Source: Clostridiaceae bacterium (GTDB lineage: Bacteria; Bacillota; Clostridia; Lachnospirales; Lachnospiraceae). Taken from it: DNA of 64,000 nt. Of this stretch, positions 61,471-64,000 are shown piece after piece. Made by a program: the position numbers and the translations under genes. The notes below the pieces were generated by a model. The model worked only from the letters and a program-made list of their open reading frames with translations. It did no database searches and was not told the origin of the DNA. The stretch lies in NCBI GenBank assembly GCA_910575435.1, contig CAJTGI010000002.1, forward strand, positions 310,001 through 374,000. Reading direction: 5' to 3'. Numbering within the stretch: the first letter of the stretch is position 1; every line of letters begins with the position of its first letter.

Positions 61471-64000
61471 ATGGAGAAGAACAGGATACATCCAGTTGCA
61501 GTTAGTAATGGCGTGAGGATGAGTTATGCCCGTCAGCAGGAAGTGCTGGAGATGCCCAATCTGATTGAGGTGCAGACCAATTCTTACCAGTGGTTCTTGG
61601 ACGAGGGGTTGAAGGAAGTATTCCGCGACATTTCGCCAATTTCCGATTTTGGCGGACACCTGAGCCTCGAGTTCGTTGATTTTGAACTCTGCAAGGAAGA
61701 AACCAAGTACGACATTGACCAGTGCAAAGAGAGGGATGCCACTTATGCCGCTCCCCTGAAAGTGCAGGTCAGGCTGCACAATAAGGAGACTGGTGAAATC
61801 AAGGCGCATGACATTTTCATGGGCGACCTGCCTCTGATGACTGCAACGGGAACCTTTGTCATCAATGGTGCGGAGCGCGTGATCGTAAGCCAGTTGGTGC
61901 GTTCCCCGGGAATCTACTATGCCATCGGGCATGATAAGATTGGCAAGGAACTGTACTCTTCGACTGTGATCCCAAATCGCGGGGCATGGCTGGAGTATGA
62001 GACGGACTCTAATGATGTGTTCTCTGTTCGCGTGGATCGAAATAGAAAGGTGCCAATCACGGTATTTCTTCGTGCGCTGGGGCTTGGCACCAATGAGCAG
62101 ATTAAGGAAGTCTTTGGCGAGGAGCCGAAGATTCTGGCCAGCATCGAGAAGGATACCACGGAGAATTATCAGGACGGCCTTCTGGAATTATATAAGAAAC
62201 TTCGTCCCGGCGAGCCTTTGTCCGTGGATAGTGCGGAAAATTTGCTGAACGGCATGTTTTTTGATCCGAAGAGATATGATTTGGCCAAGGTCGGAAGATA
62301 TAAATTCAATAAGAAGTTACATTATAGATACCGCATTGCTGGGTGCAGGCTGGCAGAAGACACGCTGCCTTCCGCTTCCACGGGAGAGATATTTGAAGCC
62401 GGAACGGTTATCACGGAGGAACTGGCTATCCAGATGCAGAATGGAGCCATTCCCTATGTGATGGTGGAGAGAGAAGAGAAGACTACGAAAATTCTCTCCA
62501 ATATGATGGTGGATTTGAGGGAATACGTGCCTGGTGTGGAGCCGAGGGAACTTGGCATTACGGAGAATGTATATTATCCGCTATTAAAGGAAATTCTGGA
62601 TGAAAACGAGGGCAATGAGGAGGCTGTCAGGGATGCTATTATGGCCAATGTCTCCGAATTGGTGCCCAAGCATATCACCAAGGAAGATATTTTTGCATCC
62701 ATCAACTACAATATCCATCTTGAGTATGGCGTGGGAAATGATGATGATATCGACCATTTGGGCAATCGGCGCATTCGCGCGGTGGGCGAATTGCTGCAGA
62801 ACCAGTATAGGATTGGCCTTTCCCGTATGGAGAGGGTGGTTCGGGAGAGGATGTCCACCCAGGACATCACTACGATCACAGCCCAGTCTTTGATTAATAT
62901 TAAGCCTGTGACGGCGGCAGTGAAGGAATTTTTCGGAAGTTCCCAGTTGTCCCAGTTCATGGATCAGAATAATCCGCTGTCTGAACTGACGCACAAGCGT
63001 CGTCTGTCCGCTCTGGGACCGGGAGGACTGTCCAGGGACCGCGCGGGATTTGAGGTCAGGGACGTGCATTACACCCACTATGGCCGCATGTGTCCGGTAG
63101 AGACCCCCGAAGGCCCTAACATTGGCTTGATCAATTCGCTGGCATCCTATGCCCGCATCAATGAATATGGGTTTGTGGAGGCGCCATACCGCAAGGTGGA
63201 TAAGACGGATCCGGAGAATCCCAAGGTGACGGACGAGGTGGTATATTTGTCCGCTGACGAAGAGGATCGGTTTATCGTGGCTCAGGCGAATGAAGAGTTA
63301 GATGAGAATGGATGCTTTGTAAATAAAAATGTATCCGGACGCTATAAGGAGGAGACTTCGGAGTTTGAGAGAAGCAAGATCGACCTGATGGATGTCTCCC
63401 CCAAGATGGTATTTTCTGTGGCTACGGCCATGATACCATTCCTGGAGAATGATGATGCGAACCGTGCCCTGATGGGTTCTAACATGCAGCGTCAGGCAGT
63501 GCCTCTGCTGGTGACGGAGTCTCCGGCGGTGGGAACAGGTATGGAGATGAAAGCTGCCGTGGATTCCGGCAACTGCGTGATTGCTACGGAGGATGGCGTA
63601 GTAGACCGGGCGGCATCCGATGAGATCGTAGTTAAAACTGATGCAGGGGACAGACATCGCTATAAATTGGCGAAATTCCAGCGAAGCAATCAGGGCACCA
63701 GTATGAACCACCGCCCGATTGTGAATAAGGGAGACCAGGTGAAGGCGGGACAGGTTATTGCCGATGGCCCCTCTACCTGTGGCGGCGAGATTGCCCTGGG
63801 AAAGAATCCTCTGATCGGATTTATGACATGGGAAGGATATAATTACGAGGATGCGGTGCTTCTCAGCGAGAGGCTGGTACAGGAGGATATCTATACCTCT
63901 GTCCACATCAACGAGTATGAGGCGGAAGCTAGGGATACCAAGCTGGGCGCGGAGGAGATTACCAGAGACGTGCCGGGCGTGGGAGACGAGGCTTTGAAGG
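61471..64000 (+). CDS. rpoB: RNA polymerase beta subunit (partial, 3' end outside window)
   Basis: This is the catalytic beta subunit; 843 complete codons are in the window with no stop. Visible landmarks are [21 protein letters not shown] at the start, the rifampicin-pocket region [20 protein letters not shown] and [16 protein letters not shown] (about 490-530; residues equal to the sensitive form), [16 protein letters not shown] (about 548), [11 protein letters not shown], and [17 protein letters not shown] near the end. The ATG follows TAAGGAG. rplL, its usual upstream neighbour, is absent; the gene upstream is a convergently unrelated glycosidase on the other strand. Confidence 0.98.
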   Translation, partial: MEKNRIHPVAVSNGVRMSYARQQEVLEMPNLIEVQTNSYQWFLDEGLKEVFRDISPISDFGGHLSLEFVDFELCKEETKYDIDQCKERDATYAAPLKVQVRLHNKETGEIKAHDIFMGDLPLMTATGTFVINGAERVIVSQLVRSPGIYYAIGHDKIGKELYSSTVIPNRGAWLEYETDSNDVFSVRVDRNRKVPITVFLRALGLGTNEQIKEVFGEEPKILASIEKDTTENYQDGLLELYKKLRPGEPLSVDSAENLLNGMFFDPKRYDLAKVGRYKFNKKLHYRYRIAGCRLAEDTLPSASTGEIFEAGTVITEELAIQMQNGAIPYVMVEREEKTTKILSNMMVDLREYVPGVEPRELGITENVYYPLLKEILDENEGNEEAVRDAIMANVSELVPKHITKEDIFASINYNIHLEYGVGNDDDIDHLGNRRIRAVGELLQNQYRIGLSRMERVVRERMSTQDITTITAQSLINIKPVTAAVKEFFGSSQLSQFMDQNNPLSELTHKRRLSALGPGGLSRDRAGFEVRDVHYTHYGRMCPVETPEGPNIGLINSLASYARINEYGFVEAPYRKVDKTDPENPKVTDEVVYLSADEEDRFIVAQANEELDENGCFVNKNVSGRYKEETSEFERSKIDLMDVSPKMVFSVATAMIPFLENDDANRALMGSNMQRQAVPLLVTESPAVGTGMEMKAAVDSGNCVIATEDGVVDRAASDEIVVKTDAGDRHRYKLAKFQRSNQGTSMNHRPIVNKGDQVKAGQVIADGPSTCGGEIALGKNPLIGFMTWEGYNYEDAVLLSERLVQEDIYTSVHINEYEAEARDTKLGAEEITRDVPGVGDEALK

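Noticed and set aside
1-64000. tRNA, rRNA, phage integrase or transposase genes
   Set aside because: No cloverleaf or T-loop motif, rRNA segment, integrase or transposase motif was recognised by reading; a dedicated scan was not possible.

Overview
The window is a stretch of chromosome from a spore-forming, anaerobic, Gram-positive Clostridia-type bacterium, most likely a Lachnospiraceae relative. The signs are zinc-type S14 (rpsZ), zinc-type adenylate kinase, SpoIIID, an H-cluster [FeFe]-hydrogenase domain, strong Shine-Dalgarno sequences, and many secreted Lys-rich, Big_2-like proteins. The backbone is the S10-spc-alpha ribosomal superoperon on the + strand in canonical gene order: rplB-rpsS-rplV-rpsC-rplP-rpmC-rpsQ-rplN-rplX-rplE-rpsZ-rpsH-rplF-rplR-rpsE-rpmD // rplO-secY-adk-map-infA // rpmJ-rpsM-rpsK-rpsD-rpoA-rplQ-ecfA1-ecfA2-ecfT-truA. 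The 5' part of rpoB closes the window.

The superoperon is interrupted twice by unrelated surface or envelope genes. Between rpmD and rplO (7.2-12.9 kb) lie a secreted CotH-like kinase with a Lys-rich tail, a VTC-type polyphosphate polymerase, a DUF4956 membrane protein and a secreted Cthe_2159-type beta-helix protein. Between infA and rpmJ (16.8-22.8 kb) lie two paralogous large membrane proteins of GT-C glycosyltransferase appearance and a GH27 alpha-galactosidase. Each break is followed by a recognisable sigma-A-type promoter that can restart ribosomal-protein transcription. Long intergenic gaps in the operon carry tandem hairpins.

From 30.3 to 33.6 kb a minus-strand ABC exporter (one ATPase, two ABC-2 permeases) follows truA. 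From 33.9 to 45.7 kb is the most unusual region. A BtrH-like protein, an adenylating acyl/amino-acid ligase and an acyl carrier protein are followed by two paralogous secreted subtilases, a PaaK-like adenylate-forming enzyme, and three secreted Lys-rich proteins sharing an Ig-like (Big_2) N-domain and an unrecognised C-terminal repeat module. A short subtilase remnant between two of the Lys-rich genes shows that the subtilase/Lys-rich pair was once repeated more often.

From 45.9 to 60.7 kb is mixed accessory and metabolic content: a membrane-anchored protein of unknown function, S-adenosylhomocysteinase, a coiled-coil membrane protein, a fusion of ferredoxin, H-cluster hydrogenase and chemotaxis-transducer domains, a rhodanese, an alanine/glycine symporter with an unusual soluble insertion, an AEC permease, another small Lys-rich secreted protein behind a perfect-consensus promoter, an aspartate aminotransferase, spoIIID and a GH3 beta-glycosidase. 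The 785-bp gap before rpoB holds two inverted-repeat elements. One of them belongs to a small repeat family also seen at 7.3, 12.8 and 45.8 kb, two members of which are flanked by 8-bp direct repeats typical of MITE insertion. I saw no tRNA, rRNA, CRISPR array or intact transposase gene.
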